A stretch of DNA of 64,000 bases from Peptoniphilaceae bacterium AMB_02 (GCA_036321625.1 CP143259.1:1228001-1292000), one strand, 5' to 3'. Shown: positions 38,082 through 47,779, counted from the first letter of the stretch. The notes: generated by a model not told the origin, from the sequence alone. Numbers and translations: made by a program.

Positions 38082-40703
38082 TCAAAGCATCTCAACATAA
38101 CCTTCACTACCATTGATACGAACAATTTGACCATCTCGAATTATTTTGGTTGCATTTTCTACACCAACCACACATGGTAGACCATATTCTCTGGCAACCA
38201 CTGCTCCATGAGTCGTAAAGCCACCTACTTCTGTCACTAAACCCTTAATGGAGGAAAATAAAGAAGTCCAACTTGGATCGGTAAATCTGGTAACCAAAAT
38301 ATCACCTTCTTCTAGATCAGCTTCTTCTACTGACAAAATTACACGAGCTCTTCCTTCAATAACACCGGAAGATACAGGAATTCCAGTAAGTGAGTTTTCA
38401 GGAGTATCTTTTGAAGATACACTTACTTGAGGTACATGTCCTTCTGATGTAATTACTCTAGGAGGAGTAAGTTTTTCAAAATGGGTGAATTCATTTTTTC
38501 TTTTATTTATTAACTCATAATCAACTTTTCCCGTTTCAACAGTTTTGTGTAGTTCATCAAAATACAAGTAAAATATATCTTCCTTGTCAAGAATTATTCC
38601 ATTATCAAGAAGATTGTCAGCTATTTTAAATAAAACACTTTTGTATAACTGATAACGTCTAACTATATAATATTTGGGATATTCACGGCAACCTAAAAAG
38701 TTGCGTAAAATAGAAATATCACGTTTCATTTTTTTTGCTTTTTTGTTCCCTCCGGGTAAGTTTTTTAAAAGCATTAGAACTTCTTTTTCTTTTTCAAAAG
38801 CTTCTATTTCACCCGAATGAAACCTTTCAAGATGTTCACCTCTTCTTAAGATTCTTATATTGCTAAGAATAATAGGAACTAATTGTGTAGGTCTTTCTTC
38901 AAAACGATATTTTGTGATGTCAATTTCTCCAGGACATCTCATACCATATTTTACAAAAAAGTTATTAAATTCGCTTTCAATCTCTTCCCCACCATTTAGT
39001 TCTCGCATATTAATAAAAAAGTCGTCATCATTTGGTTCTTCGGATAGATATTTTATAATCTCAGGATAGTCTCGGATTTTATCTGATAAATCACAGAGTG
39101 CTAAGCCCATCTCTGTTGTCACATTGTGTTTAAGTGATTTTGAGATTTTATCGGCGAAATTTTTCTCTCCCAACCACCTTTCAGCATTTTTGTTGATTGA
39201 TTCGTTAGCGAAAATAGCGGCAATAATAGCACCAAGCATTTTAGGATGATATGCAGCTGCCAAAAGCTCTTTTTTATCATTACTAATAAAGTTTAAAGCG
39301 TCTATACCAGATAAAGAGGATAAATCTTTTTCCAATGATTTCAACTGTTTCTCTAAATCTTCGATTATTTCCTCAATGATTTTAGAATCATTATTTTTTC
39401 TAATTCGAATTGTTTCAAAAATGGATTCAACATTAAATATTCCACCTTTTATATTTCTTTTACCTTTAGGTAAACTGCTTTTAAATTCAGCATCGCTTAT
39501 TAAGTTGATAATAGCTTTTTGAATCAGTAAATCCTGCTTACCTGTTGCCATTATTAATCTTTTTCGGCCAATAGCAGAAGATAGATCATGAGTGGCATCT
39601 GCGTATAGTCTTCCACCAACTCTGGTTAGTTTTATCTCAGATATCAATTCAAAAAATGACATTCCCAATGGTTTTATTGCATCAGTCATCATTTGAGTAT
39701 GACCTGTAGAGAAATAGACACGAGGTTTTTCTAACCCCATAGCATCTGGTATAGGAAATAGAGTTGTAATTGCACGACTTTGAACTATATATAACTTACC
39801 CTTTTGATAACACCATTCTATATCCTGTGGGTATTTGAAATACTTTTCTATTTTCCTACCTACATCATATAATTCCAAAATGGATTCATCACTTAAAACC
39901 TGATTGGATTGTTTATCTTTAGAAATTTCTCTACTTATTGTGCCACCATTTTTTAGGGCATCTATTATAGTTTCTTGTTTTCCTATTGCTTTCGAGATAA
40001 TTACCCCATCTTTTACTTTATATATATCCGGATTCGTCACACCCGATACCATGGCTTCACCAAGTCCAAATCCCGCATCAATACTCATGGTACTACGATC
40101 TGAAGTCAAAGGGTCTGCAGTAAACATTATCCCGGAAACTTCAGAAAAAACCATTTTTTGAATAACTACTGCAAGCATAACTAAATCGTGCTCAAATCCC
40201 TGTTCTATACGATAAAAAATAGCTCGTTCACTATATACTGATGCCCAGCATTTTTTAATGGCCTGTAAGATTTCATTTCTACCTGTCACATTTAAAAAAG
40301 TATCCTGTTGTCCTGCAAATGATGCAGTTGGTAAATCTTCAGCAGTTGCACTTGATCTCACTGCAAAAAATTCATCGCTCTCATACTTTAAAAGCTCATT
40401 TAATATCGCATTTTCTATATTTGGGGGTATTGTAATTGATTCTATTTCTCTACGTAATTGTAAACTTATTTTCGATATTTCTTCGCGATTTTCTTTTTTG
40501 AATTCTGCCAATACATGTAGTAAGGACTGTATATACTTGTTTTCTCTTATTACCTCGATAAAAGCATCCGTAGTAATACAAAAACCATTTGGTACATTTA
40601 CTCCGAGAACTTTAATAAGTTTCCCTAGATTAAGTCCCTTTCCACCTACTCTACCCAAATCATCTGATTGTATTTTTGAAAAATTAATAATATAAGGATC
40701 CAT
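38082..40703 (-). CDS. rph: PEP-synthase-like phosphotransferase, probable rifamycin-inactivating Rph
   Basis: The 873-aa protein has an N-terminal ATP-grasp domain (about 1-315, VGGKGLNLGKL and VRSSATAEDLPTASFAGQQ), a central substrate-binding domain (about 320-760) and a C-terminal swivelling His domain with FTTHGAVVAREYGLP (His about 832). This three-domain order and the THG form of the His motif match rifampin phosphotransferase; PEP synthase has a CH form and is usually shorter. It would transfer the beta-phosphate of ATP to rifamycins. ATG 40703 follows GGAGGTTGAA. Divergent TetR gene suggests inducible expression. A PEP synthase relative cannot be excluded. Confidence 0.78.
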   Translation of the reverse strand: MDPYIINFSKIQSDDLGRVGGKGLNLGKLIKVLGVNVPNGFCITTDAFIEVIRENKYIQSLLHVLAEFKKENREEISKISLQLRREIESITIPPNIENAILNELLKYESDEFFAVRSSATAEDLPTASFAGQQDTFLNVTGRNEILQAIKKCWASVYSERAIFYRIEQGFEHDLVMLAVVIQKMVFSEVSGIMFTADPLTSDRSTMSIDAGFGLGEAMVSGVTNPDIYKVKDGVIISKAIGKQETIIDALKNGGTISREISKDKQSNQVLSDESILELYDVGRKIEKYFKYPQDIEWCYQKGKLYIVQSRAITTLFPIPDAMGLEKPRVYFSTGHTQMMTDAIKPLGMSFFELISEIKLTRVGGRLYADATHDLSSAIGRKRLIMATGKQDLLIQKAIINLISDAEFKSSLPKGKRNIKGGIFNVESIFETIRIRKNNDSKIIEEIIEDLEKQLKSLEKDLSSLSGIDALNFISNDKKELLAAAYHPKMLGAIIAAIFANESINKNAERWLGEKNFADKISKSLKHNVTTEMGLALCDLSDKIRDYPEIIKYLSEEPNDDDFFINMRELNGGEEIESEFNNFFVKYGMRCPGEIDITKYRFEERPTQLVPIILSNIRILRRGEHLERFHSGEIEAFEKEKEVLMLLKNLPGGNKKAKKMKRDISILRNFLGCREYPKYYIVRRYQLYKSVLFKIADNLLDNGIILDKEDIFYLYFDELHKTVETGKVDYELINKRKNEFTHFEKLTPPRVITSEGHVPQVSVSSKDTPENSLTGIPVSSGVIEGRARVILSVEEADLEEGDILVTRFTDPSWTSLFSSIKGLVTEVGGFTTHGAVVAREYGLPCVVGVENATKIIRDGQIVRINGSEGYVEML

Positions 40704-40743
40704 TTCAACCTCCATAGTTTTGAAATATATGTCCGTTCATTAC

Positions 40744-40818
40744 ATAATATATTAATTATACTTCTATGTCAATAGATTATGAAATATTTATTGAATTATT
40801 TCATAATGATGTTATAAT
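40744..40818. promoter_or_regulatory. Divergent promoters with TetR operator between rph and tetR
   Basis: Leftward: TTGACA (40772-40767), 17 bp, TATTAT (40749-40744). Rightward: TTGAAT (40791-40796), 16 bp, TATAAT (40813-40818). Between and over them lies ATTATGAAAT / ATTTCATAAT (40776-40785 and 40798-40807), a perfect 10-bp inverted repeat covering the rightward -35 and touching the leftward promoter. This is a typical site where a TetR dimer would block both genes. Confidence 0.8.
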
Positions 40819-40836
40819 ATATATGGTGATGCAATT

Positions 40837-41427
40837 ATGGAAAATAAAATGAATGGTTATGAGAAAAGAACACAGAGAAAAAAAGAGTCTATCCTTCTAG
40901 CTGCTACGGATCTTTTTCTCCAAAGAGGTATTTCAGATGTTAGTATTGTTGAAATTGCTGCTAGCGCTAAAGTCTCTCAAGTTAGTATTTACAATTATTT
41001 CGGAGATAAAAACAATTTAGCTAAACAAGTATTTATACATTATATAAATCGTATTGTTTCAGAATATGATGAATTATTAGATAGTAATCTACCCTTCTCT
41101 GAAAAACTTGAACAGATCATGTTAAAAAAGCAATCTGCGATTCTATCCATGACCGAGTCTAATTTTGGGGAACAAGCCTTAAAAGATCAAACTTTAAGAG
41201 ATATTTATGCTGAAGCTTCTTCAATTCAAGCAACTAGTATTTATAAGAAATTTATCCAAGTCGGAAAAGAAGCCGGTGCAATAGATCCAACCATAAGTAA
41301 TGAAGCTATTCTCGATTATTTATTATCATCCGCAAGTATTATGCGTCAATCAGACTACTATCAAACCTCAGCAAAATATAAAGAAGACATACTGAAATTA
41401 TTTCTTTACGGTATTATTAAAAAATAA
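40837..41427 (+). CDS. TetR-family transcriptional regulator
   Basis: The 196-aa protein has an N-terminal TetR HTH (about 12-60, ILLAATDLFLQRGISDVSIVEIA and VSQVSIYNYFGDKNNLA) and an all-helical ligand-binding part. It is divergent from the rph-like gene with a palindrome in the shared promoter region, so it most likely represses that gene and itself. The inducer is unknown. Confidence 0.92.
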   Translation: MENKMNGYEKRTQRKKESILLAATDLFLQRGISDVSIVEIAASAKVSQVSIYNYFGDKNNLAKQVFIHYINRIVSEYDELLDSNLPFSEKLEQIMLKKQSAILSMTESNFGEQALKDQTLRDIYAEASSIQATSIYKKFIQVGKEAGAIDPTISNEAILDYLLSSASIMRQSDYYQTSAKYKEDILKLFLYGIIKK

Positions 41428-41460
41428 TTATAGAACTTGGATTTACAATTAAACAATAAA

Positions 41461-41496
41461 AATGAAGGACTAGCTCATTACTAGTCCTTCATTTTA
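41461..41496. terminator. Bidirectional terminator between tetR and crp-like genes
   Basis: AATGAAGGACTAG and CTAGTCCTTCATT, 13-bp perfect stem, 7-nt loop, A/T tracts on both sides. Confidence 0.9.
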
Positions 41497-41550
41497 TTAT
41501 CATTTTAACCTATTTCTATGAAGTTTTTGTAGTATCCATATTTATGTCCG

Positions 41551-42219
41551 CTAATCTTCAAATATTTCAGAATTAAGTATTTCAATCGTTTTGGAATCAT
41601 AATTAATTATACCTTCATCCCTCATTTTGGACAATTCTCTAGATAGTGATGTTCTTTGAACACCTATTCTTTCTGCGAGTGCTTTTTTTGTCATATTTAA
41701 TTTTATATGATTGGAATTTTGTTTTATTCTTTCAAAATTCAAGAAACTTATTATGCTCTCACGAATCGTTCTATTTACAAAATGCTTAATCCTATCACTT
41801 AAAATAACTGTATTATCTGAGACATATTGAAGGTAGCTCTTAAGAAAATCCTGGTTTTCAGAAAATAGACTGAAGAGTCTACTTACTTCTATTTCTAGTA
41901 TAATAGATGCCTCTTTGGCCGTTACAGTCATTGGAAAATTTGGGTTTTTAGAAAATAATAAATTACCACCTAGTATATCACCACCAAAAAACTCTGTTAT
42001 TGTCATTAGATTACCGGCTTCATCTATTCGCTCTATAACCACCTTACCCATCAATATAATTTCAAGTTTTGAGCAAGGATCACCTACAAAATGAATAATA
42101 TTATTTTTTTCATATTTGTTTATACGAAAGCTTCCATCAGTTATGTAAGAATTAACATCCTCCAGACTTATGGATTCTAAAAGTTCAACTTTTTTAATCA
42201 GTTCAATATATTTTTTCAT
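41551..42219 (-). CDS. Crp/Fnr-family transcriptional regulator
   Basis: The 222-aa protein has a cyclic-nucleotide-binding-type beta barrel (about 15-125) and a C-terminal Crp HTH (about 165-210, MTKKALAERIGVQRTSLSRELSKM). The four N-terminal Fe-S cysteines of Fnr are missing, so it is not a classical Fnr. ATG 42219 follows GGAGGTAATG. It diverges from a ferredoxin-type membrane protein gene, suggesting redox or metal related control. Confidence 0.88.
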   Translation of the reverse strand: MKKYIELIKKVELLESISLEDVNSYITDGSFRINKYEKNNIIHFVGDPCSKLEIILMGKVVIERIDEAGNLMTITEFFGGDILGGNLLFSKNPNFPMTVTAKEASIILEIEVSRLFSLFSENQDFLKSYLQYVSDNTVILSDRIKHFVNRTIRESIISFLNFERIKQNSNHIKLNMTKKALAERIGVQRTSLSRELSKMRDEGIINYDSKTIEILNSEIFED

Positions 42220-42232
42220 CATTACCTCCAAA

Positions 42233-42250
42233 GTGTAACATTGGTAACAC
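42233..42250. promoter_or_regulatory. Crp/Fnr-type operator in front of its own gene
   Basis: GTGTAACATTGGTAACAC is a near-perfect 18-bp palindrome 13 bp upstream of the regulator start. A leftward TATAAT lies at 42274-42269, so the site falls just downstream of the start point, as expected for autorepression. Confidence 0.65.
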
Positions 42251-42364
42251 CTTTTTCTAAATACTATCATTATACTATTAATATATCAATTAAAACATTT
42301 TGCTTAAACTTTATGAGATGTTTTATTTGTTCAATAATTTATATAGAATTTATGAGGTGATAAA

Positions 42365-42997
42365 ATGAAGTACATAATCAATACTATTAGAATACTTTTC
42401 TTTGCACTTTTCTTTTATCTTATGATAAATGGAAAAGCCGCTCTTTGGTTAGCATTGTTTTTGGTCAGTTTAGTTTTAGCATTGGTTTTTGGTAGAATTT
42501 ATTGTGGATATGTATGCTTAATGAATACACTTATGATTCCAACAGAATGGATATCAAAAAAACTAAAACTTCAAACTCGTAACACTCCCCGTATACTAAA
42601 GAGCGGATATTTTCCATGGATATCTCTTGCTGTAAGTGTTGCCTTAATTATAATTTCAAAAAGAGTACTTCAAATTGATTTTCCAATTCTACCGATATGG
42701 TTAGTTCTTTCCGTACTCATAACACTAAGATACCATCCTGCGGTTTTCCATAATCTAATATGCCCTTTCGGTGCTTTACAAAAATTATTTGGACGTTTTG
42801 CTAGATTCTCTGAAACGGTGGATAAGGATGCCTGTATAAACTGTAAACTTTGTGAAAAAGTTTGTCCTTCTAATGCCATCATGGTCTACCCTGTCGATAA
42901 GAAAGCAGCTATAAATAAGTCCATTTGTCTTCAGTGTACGAATTGTAGACAGATATGCCCAACAAAAGCAATTTCTTATGGGAAATTTACGAATTAA
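42365..42997 (+). CDS. Membrane 4Fe-4S protein (NapH/MauN-like)
   Basis: A 210-aa protein with four or five membrane helices (about 7-42, 75-95, 100-118) and a C-terminal ferredoxin domain with two cluster motifs, CINCKLCEKVCP and CLQCTNCRQICP. GRIYCGYVCLMNTL and HNLICPFGAL supply the extra membrane-side Cys pairs typical of NapH-type proteins. It probably moves electrons between quinol and a cytosolic or extracytoplasmic partner; none is adjacent. Confidence 0.85.
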   Translation: MKYIINTIRILFFALFFYLMINGKAALWLALFLVSLVLALVFGRIYCGYVCLMNTLMIPTEWISKKLKLQTRNTPRILKSGYFPWISLAVSVALIIISKRVLQIDFPILPIWLVLSVLITLRYHPAVFHNLICPFGALQKLFGRFARFSETVDKDACINCKLCEKVCPSNAIMVYPVDKKAAINKSICLQCTNCRQICPTKAISYGKFTN

Positions 42998-43086
42998 TAC
43001 TTATCGGTTGCATTTACAACATATGATTTTACCTTACTATGATATGATAAATTAGAAAAGTAAATAATTAGAAAAGGAGAGTTAAA

Positions 43087-43401
43087 ATGGTTGAACAAGT
43101 ATTTGAATTATCAAAGGGAAATGAAACAGTAATAGAAAAAGTTGTATTCGATGAAAATGTTCACTATCTTCACATGGTTTTAAATAAGGAAGATGGACTA
43201 CCGGAGCATTTTTCTAACTCAAATGTATATATGACAGTTGTTAGAGGAAAATTATCGATTAATCTTGATGATCAAGAAATGCATGAATACGAAGCCGGTA
43301 CACTTCTTAAAATTCCATTCCAAACAAAAATGCATGTAAGAAATTTAAATGAAGAAACATTGGAGTTGATTATTGTTAAAGCTCCGGCTCCAAAAAACTA
43401 A
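43087..43401 (+). CDS. Small cupin-domain protein
   Basis: The 104-aa protein is a single beta-barrel cupin: LPEHFSNSNVYMTVVRGKLSINLDD and EYEAGTLLKIPFQTKMHVRN. Two His and one Glu could hold a metal. Function unknown. It lies 89 bp after the ferredoxin-type gene with AAAGGAGAG before its start. Confidence 0.85.
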   Translation: MVEQVFELSKGNETVIEKVVFDENVHYLHMVLNKEDGLPEHFSNSNVYMTVVRGKLSINLDDQEMHEYEAGTLLKIPFQTKMHVRNLNEETLELIIVKAPAPKN

Positions 43402-43417
43402 AAAATTAATTTTTTAA

Positions 43418-43457
43418 AAACCGAGTACTCTAAATTTATAGATTACTCGGTTTCTTT
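43418..43457 (+). terminator. Intrinsic terminator after the cupin gene
   Basis: AAACCGAGTA and TACTCGGTTT form a 10-bp stem, followed by CTTTG. Confidence 0.8.
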
Positions 43458-43520
43458 GTACTAGGCTTAAGTTATAAAACATTACTAATACTTCTCCAAA
43501 TTTAATACCTTTTTATACCT

Positions 43521-43550
43521 AAAAAGACGACAGATAAACTCTATCGTCTT
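43521..43550 (-). terminator. Intrinsic terminator after the GPP34-like gene
   Basis: AAGACGACAGA and TCTATCGTCTT pair with one mismatch; leftward T-tract. 29 bp after the stop. Confidence 0.75.
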
Positions 43551-43579
43551 ATAAAAAGCTTATTAAATTTATATCGCCG

Positions 43580-44221
43580 CTAAAATGCGATAATAAAAGC
43601 ATTCATATCGTCTGTCATACTTTTTATTAGTGATGAGGCCTCTGTATTTCGAAGCATTTCAACTTTATCTTTAAGCATCTTGGATTCATGTTGTGAGAAG
43701 AACTTATCTAACTGTTTTCCTCTTTCTAAAATACTGGACAATAAGAAATTATCATCACTTATATTGCCATCTTCTAAGATTTCGTCACGTAATTCTCTGA
43801 CTGTAGATTCTACTTCTTTATCATTAGGAATAAAGAGAATTTTATCCCCTAATATTCCGCTTTTCTCTTCCCTAGTAACACTACCTTTCGCCGCCAAACT
43901 ATTTGAAATAGATTGTAATAACTCATCAAAACGATTTGAAAAACCCATAGTGTAATCTTCTAAAATCTTCTCCGGTTTCAAAGATCCCTTATCTTTTAAA
44001 TATTCATATATAGGTCTCAGAAATTCTAAATTTCCAGGTAAGTCTCCAATTATTTTAACCTTTTTATCATCATCAATACTAATAGCTTCACTAAATCGTA
44101 AATCTGAAATAGCAGCAACTATCAAACTTATAGCAGAATAATTTTGCGTAATTGCAGGAAATTTTCCATTCTCATTTAAAGTAAGAAGGGTATACTTTTC
44201 TGCAATAGATAAACTACTCAT
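43580..44221 (-). CDS. GPP34 (GOLPH3/VPS74-like) family protein
   Basis: A 213-aa soluble helical protein starting SLSIAEKYTLLTLNENGK, with a mid part GSVTREEKSGILGDKILFIPND and a late ILERGKQLDKFFS. This order matches the bacterial GPP34 family: AE-rich first helix, winged section with the GxLxxEExxxLG pattern, final helix pair. Eukaryotic GOLPH3 binds PI4P at the Golgi; bacterial members are uncharacterised. I use ATG 44221; an adjoining GTG is possible. Confidence 0.6.
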   Translation of the reverse strand: MSSLSIAEKYTLLTLNENGKFPAITQNYSAISLIVAAISDLRFSEAISIDDDKKVKIIGDLPGNLEFLRPIYEYLKDKGSLKPEKILEDYTMGFSNRFDELLQSISNSLAAKGSVTREEKSGILGDKILFIPNDKEVESTVRELRDEILEDGNISDDNFLLSSILERGKQLDKFFSQHESKMLKDKVEMLRNTEASSLIKSMTDDMNAFIIAF

Positions 44222-44652
44222 CACTAGTGCCTCCCTTATATTTATTCTTTAGACTGCTACATCTTAAGTATCGATTCGTTCATATTACTTCTTAGATTAA
44301 TCCTATGTAATGATAACTATTATCATGTATCAAATACCCTTCACATTACTATTTTAAACATTATTTTAAAAAATCAATTGAAGTTTATGATTGATTTAGG
44401 GACCTCTTGTTAAGTTGTCTCATGCATACAAATTAGTTGTGTTAGATTAGTCGTGAATGTAATTATAACAGTTAAAATTCTGTAAATTCCTTCTTTATGA
44501 ATCTCTCCCTCCAGCACAGTAAGCAAAAAGTTATTGAATTTATCTGACTTTGGAAAATTTTTAAGAAAAATCCATTTATAGTTATGTGAGGTAAAGATTA
44601 CATTCTTTCAAACGATACGGTATTGAACTCTATTAACAAATTTTATGTAATT
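44222..44652. other. Intergenic stretch with a degenerate repeat relic
   Basis: 430 bp without an acceptable ORF. The only recognisable content is a short block at 44489-44519 (CCTTCTTTATGAATCTCTCC then CTCCAGCACAG), related to 32829-32861. Confidence 0.5.
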
Positions 44653-44683
44653 AAAAAGAGCACTCATACTATAAGTGCCCTTT
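44653..44683 (-). terminator. Intrinsic terminator after the AraC-family gene
   Basis: Leftward RNA AAAGGGCACTTAT pairs with ATGAGTGCTCTTT over 13 positions (two G-U) with a 3-nt loop and a T-tract, 18 bp after the stop. Confidence 0.85.
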
Positions 44684-44701
44684 CTCGTAATGTTATTTCT
44701 A

Positions 44702-45580
44702 TTAAGAATCCTTTTTCTTTACTGGAATCCAAATTTCACTACGGTAGTCTGAATTTTCTGTATTAGGACTCTCGTTCCACAATATTTCAGGTCCTTCTAT
44801 TACTTCATAACCTGAAGACGGAAGCCACTCTGAGTATATTCTTCCCCATACATTCTGAAGAGTTTCAGGGAATGGTCCGATCGACTCAAATACTGCCCAA
44901 GTGCAAGCATTAATTTTTAATACATCATAATCTGCTAATTCAGTATTTGAAGCCAAAACTCCGATATAATGATCCAACTCACCAGTTTCTTGCATTCTAT
45001 CTTCTGAAAAATTAATAGAAGCACTGATGATTCCTTTTGGTTCTACATTTGAGATTTCTTTTAATTGCATAACGACTTCTGGTGTTAATAATTCTGTCAT
45101 TTTTGCAATCTCTGGATTAATGCCACCAAAAACAATTGGAACTCTCCTTTTAAAACCAACTAACATAAAAGGTCCTTTTTCTACTATACGATAATTCATT
45201 TCACATCCTCCTTTGATTGATATTTGAAAGGTCATTCGAGGATAAGCTTTTAATTTTGTATTCTCAAATCTTGCATCAGAAGGGAGAATCCCATGCAAAT
45301 TATAAAAAGCACGTGAGAATGAATCCGCAGAATTATAACCATATTTGACAGCTACATCAATTATTCTTAAATTTTTATCTTTTAAATCAAGTGCAGCCAA
45401 CGACAGTCTTCTTCTCCGAATGTATTCAGATAAGCTTATACCTGCTAAAAATGAAAACATACGCTTAAAATGATACTCTGAACAGATAGCAATTTTAGAT
45501 ACTTCATAATAATCAATATCTTCTGTTAAGTGATCTTCAATATAAGCCAATGCGTTATTCAGGTTAACTATTGTATCCAT
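44702..45580 (-). CDS. AraC-family regulator with GyrI-like effector domain
   Basis: The 292-aa protein has an N-terminal AraC double HTH (about 8-105, [23 protein letters not shown] and [16 protein letters not shown]) and a C-terminal GyrI/Rob-type binding domain (about 130-290, ending [11 protein letters not shown]). This domain order is that of multidrug-sensing activators. ATG 45580 follows AGGAGG at 7 bases. Target genes are not evident. Confidence 0.92.
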   Translation of the reverse strand: MDTIVNLNNALAYIEDHLTEDIDYYEVSKIAICSEYHFKRMFSFLAGISLSEYIRRRRLSLAALDLKDKNLRIIDVAVKYGYNSADSFSRAFYNLHGILPSDARFENTKLKAYPRMTFQISIKGGCEMNYRIVEKGPFMLVGFKRRVPIVFGGINPEIAKMTELLTPEVVMQLKEISNVEPKGIISASINFSEDRMQETGELDHYIGVLASNTELADYDVLKINACTWAVFESIGPFPETLQNVWGRIYSEWLPSSGYEVIEGPEILWNESPNTENSDYRSEIWIPVKKKDS

Positions 45581-45613
45581 TAAATAACCTCCTTTCATTA
45601 TCAATATTACCAA

Positions 45614-45860
45614 AGGTTTCGTTTTTATATCCGACTATCTGTGCACAATATTGTCGGATCAGTTTTTATACATGATTCTAATTTTATCTTAAGAATATTA
45701 ATTTATTAGTATAGAACATCTCGTCACTTATACTTTTACTATCAAAAATTTTCTTTAATTCTGATTTTCATACTGTATCTTTTCTATATATTATAAACTA
45801 ATAAGCATAAACTAAACCAGTTTATTGTTTGCTATGTGAAAAATAAGGAATCATCATAAC
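45614..45860. other. Intergenic stretch, no gene seen
   Basis: AT-rich DNA upstream of the AraC gene; expected to hold its promoter. No ORF or RNA gene recognised. Confidence 0.4.
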
Positions 45861-45896
45861 AAAAAAATACTCCAAGCAAAGAAACTGCCTGAAGCA
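45861..45896 (-). terminator. Terminator of the interrupted membrane-protein gene
   Basis: Leftward RNA UGCUUCAGGCA pairs with UGCUUGGAGUA (11 bp, three or four G-U) and is followed by seven T. Confidence 0.65.
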
Positions 45897-46252
45897 TTAA
45901 TTTTAGCGATTATATCTCTACCACCATTTTTGAAACGAAAAACACATAAGACTTATTTAATCTATAGTACTACTAGCCCAAAGGTCAAAATAGATACATA
46001 CCTTTTCAATATATCTAAAACGCCATAAGAATATCCATAGTAAACTGCAATTAATATAATATGTGGAACCAATAATACTAAACAAATCGATATAACTAAC
46101 CAATTCTTTTTAACAAATAATAAACCTGTGATAATCAACCATGCCCAAATGCAGAATGGTATGACACCTAAGTAAGTTGCAAAATCAAAATTTCCTTCTT
46201 TAAGTCCAATAAACTTACCAATATTATCAGAAATTGAAGGGTTCATTGTTAA

Positions 46253-46260
46253 GCCTATGA
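46253..46260. repeat. Left target site duplication GCCTATGA
   Basis: GCCTATGA here and at 47862-47869 directly flank the IS. Eight bp is the normal duplication for IS256-family insertion. Confidence 0.92.
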
Positions 46261-46428
46261 GGCGGTGCGAAATAATCTCTGTAAATTATTTATTTCCTAT
46301 AATTAGTTAATGTTTATGAGGGTGGATTTTACTGCCCTCATTATTTATTTATATATCAAGCTTGATATATTGTCAATTTTTTCTTTGCAGAGCCTGAGGT
46401 AAATAATAAGAGGAGCCACCGAAGGGGA

Positions 46429-46549
46429 CCATTGATAAGGGTTCTAAAAAATGGTACACTAAGCCGACGAAGGCAAAATACATACTTATCAGTCTTTGCT
46501 TCGCCTTCGGTATTTACCTTGCACCATTTTTTAGGTTCTTTGTCAATGG
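46429..46549. repeat. Long hairpin in the 3' tail of the IS
   Basis: CCATTGA...TAAAAAATGGT (46429-46455) is matched by ACCATTTTTTA...TCAATGG (46523-46549), 21 of 27 positions, with further pairing GAAGGC / GCCTTC inside. It starts 13 bp after the transposase stop. Two more palindromes follow: ATGAGGG/CCCTCAT (46316-46341) and ATATATCAAGCTTGATATAT (46351-46370). Confidence 0.8.
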
Positions 46550-46561
46550 TGGCGGAGTGTG

Positions 46562-47779
46562 TTAGTTCTCTAAATCATGCATTATTCTCAATTCTCCTAC
46601 TATTGATCCCCAACTTCTTAATGGAATATTCCATTTCTTTGCAATTATATTTGTAGCTAAGTATAGTGCTTTCATCAGTGACGTAGCACTTGGGAATACT
46701 GATCTATTACGGTTTAACCGTCTGTATGAGCTATTTAAACTCTCTATAGCATTCGTAGTATATATTATTTTTCTAACTTCCTTAGAATACTTAAAGATTG
46801 GCGTTATTGAATTCCACTCCCTTTCCCATCTATCCATTGATCCTGGATATTTTTTATCCCATGCTTCAGCTACTTTCAAACGATTCTTATTTGCTACTTC
46901 TTCGTCAGGTGCGTGATATATTGTTTTTAAATCATTTGCAAATTGTTTTCTATCTTTGTACGATACGTATTTTAATGTGTTTCTTACCATGTGAACTATA
47001 CAGGTTTGCCACTCAGCTTTTGGATATGCCGCTGATATGGACTCTTCTATACCTATTAGTCCATCTGAACAGATAATGTAGATATCTTTTACTCCTCTGT
47101 TTTTTAGGCTATTTAGGACTCCTAACCAGTATTTACTACTTTCGTTTTGTCCTACATATATTCCTAATACTTCTTTAAGCCCATCTTCGTTTATTCCGAG
47201 TATTATATATGCTGCTTTCTTTGATATTAAACCCTCTTCTTTAACAGAAAAGTGAATAGCATCAATGAACACTACAGGATAAGTCTCTGACAGTGGTCTT
47301 TTTTGCCAGTCTTCTATTTCCGGCAGAATTTTGTCGGTTATGTCTGAAACCAGTCCATCACTAACTTCAAATCCATAGATATCATAGATTTGTTCAGATA
47401 TTTGTCTAGTACTCAAACCTCTTGCATACATTCCTATTACCTTATTTTCTATCTCAGATATGTCTTTTTGTCTCTTTTTTACAATTTGAGGTTCAAAGCT
47501 TGAGTCTCTATCTTGAGGTACTGATATTTCAGATTCACCCATACTTGATCGTATTCTTTTAGTTTTGTATCCATTTCTAGAGTTTTCATTGTCACTTCTT
47601 TGGTTTGTTTCATATCCTAAATGGTGCTCCATTTCGGCTTCTAACATGCTTTCTATAGTATCTCCTAGTAAATCCTTAATAGCATCATGTATGTCCTTTG
47701 CCGACTCAATTTCATACTCATTGATTAGATAAGATATGATTTCTTTTTTTCCTTCACTTAATTTTTTTCTTCTTGCCAT
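46562..47779 (-). CDS. IS256-family transposase
   Basis: The 405-aa mutator-type transposase has the DDE catalytic residues in PVVFIDAIHFSV (D), IYIICSDGLIGI (D) and YTTNAIESLNSSYRR (E), plus the N-terminal MLEAEMEHHLGYE typical of the family. Full length, no frameshift, GGAGG seven bases before the start, so it should be active. Confidence 0.96.
   Translation of the reverse strand: MARRKKLSEGKKEIISYLINEYEIESAKDIHDAIKDLLGDTIESMLEAEMEHHLGYETNQRSDNENSRNGYKTKRIRSSMGESEISVPQDRDSSFEPQIVKKRQKDISEIENKVIGMYARGLSTRQISEQIYDIYGFEVSDGLVSDITDKILPEIEDWQKRPLSETYPVVFIDAIHFSVKEEGLISKKAAYIILGINEDGLKEVLGIYVGQNESSKYWLGVLNSLKNRGVKDIYIICSDGLIGIEESISAAYPKAEWQTCIVHMVRNTLKYVSYKDRKQFANDLKTIYHAPDEEVANKNRLKVAEAWDKKYPGSMDRWEREWNSITPIFKYSKEVRKIIYTTNAIESLNSSYRRLNRNRSVFPSATSLMKALYLATNIIAKKWNIPLRSWGSIVGELRIMHDLEN

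Noticed and set aside
40258-40695. 145-codon rightward frame inside rph
   Set aside because: Antisense shadow of a conserved ATP-grasp domain; no ribosome site and no family resemblance.
38082-40703. Calling the gene ppsA (PEP synthase)
   Set aside because: The N-terminal start, length and THG-type His motif fit rifamycin phosphotransferase better; PEP synthase remains an alternative only.
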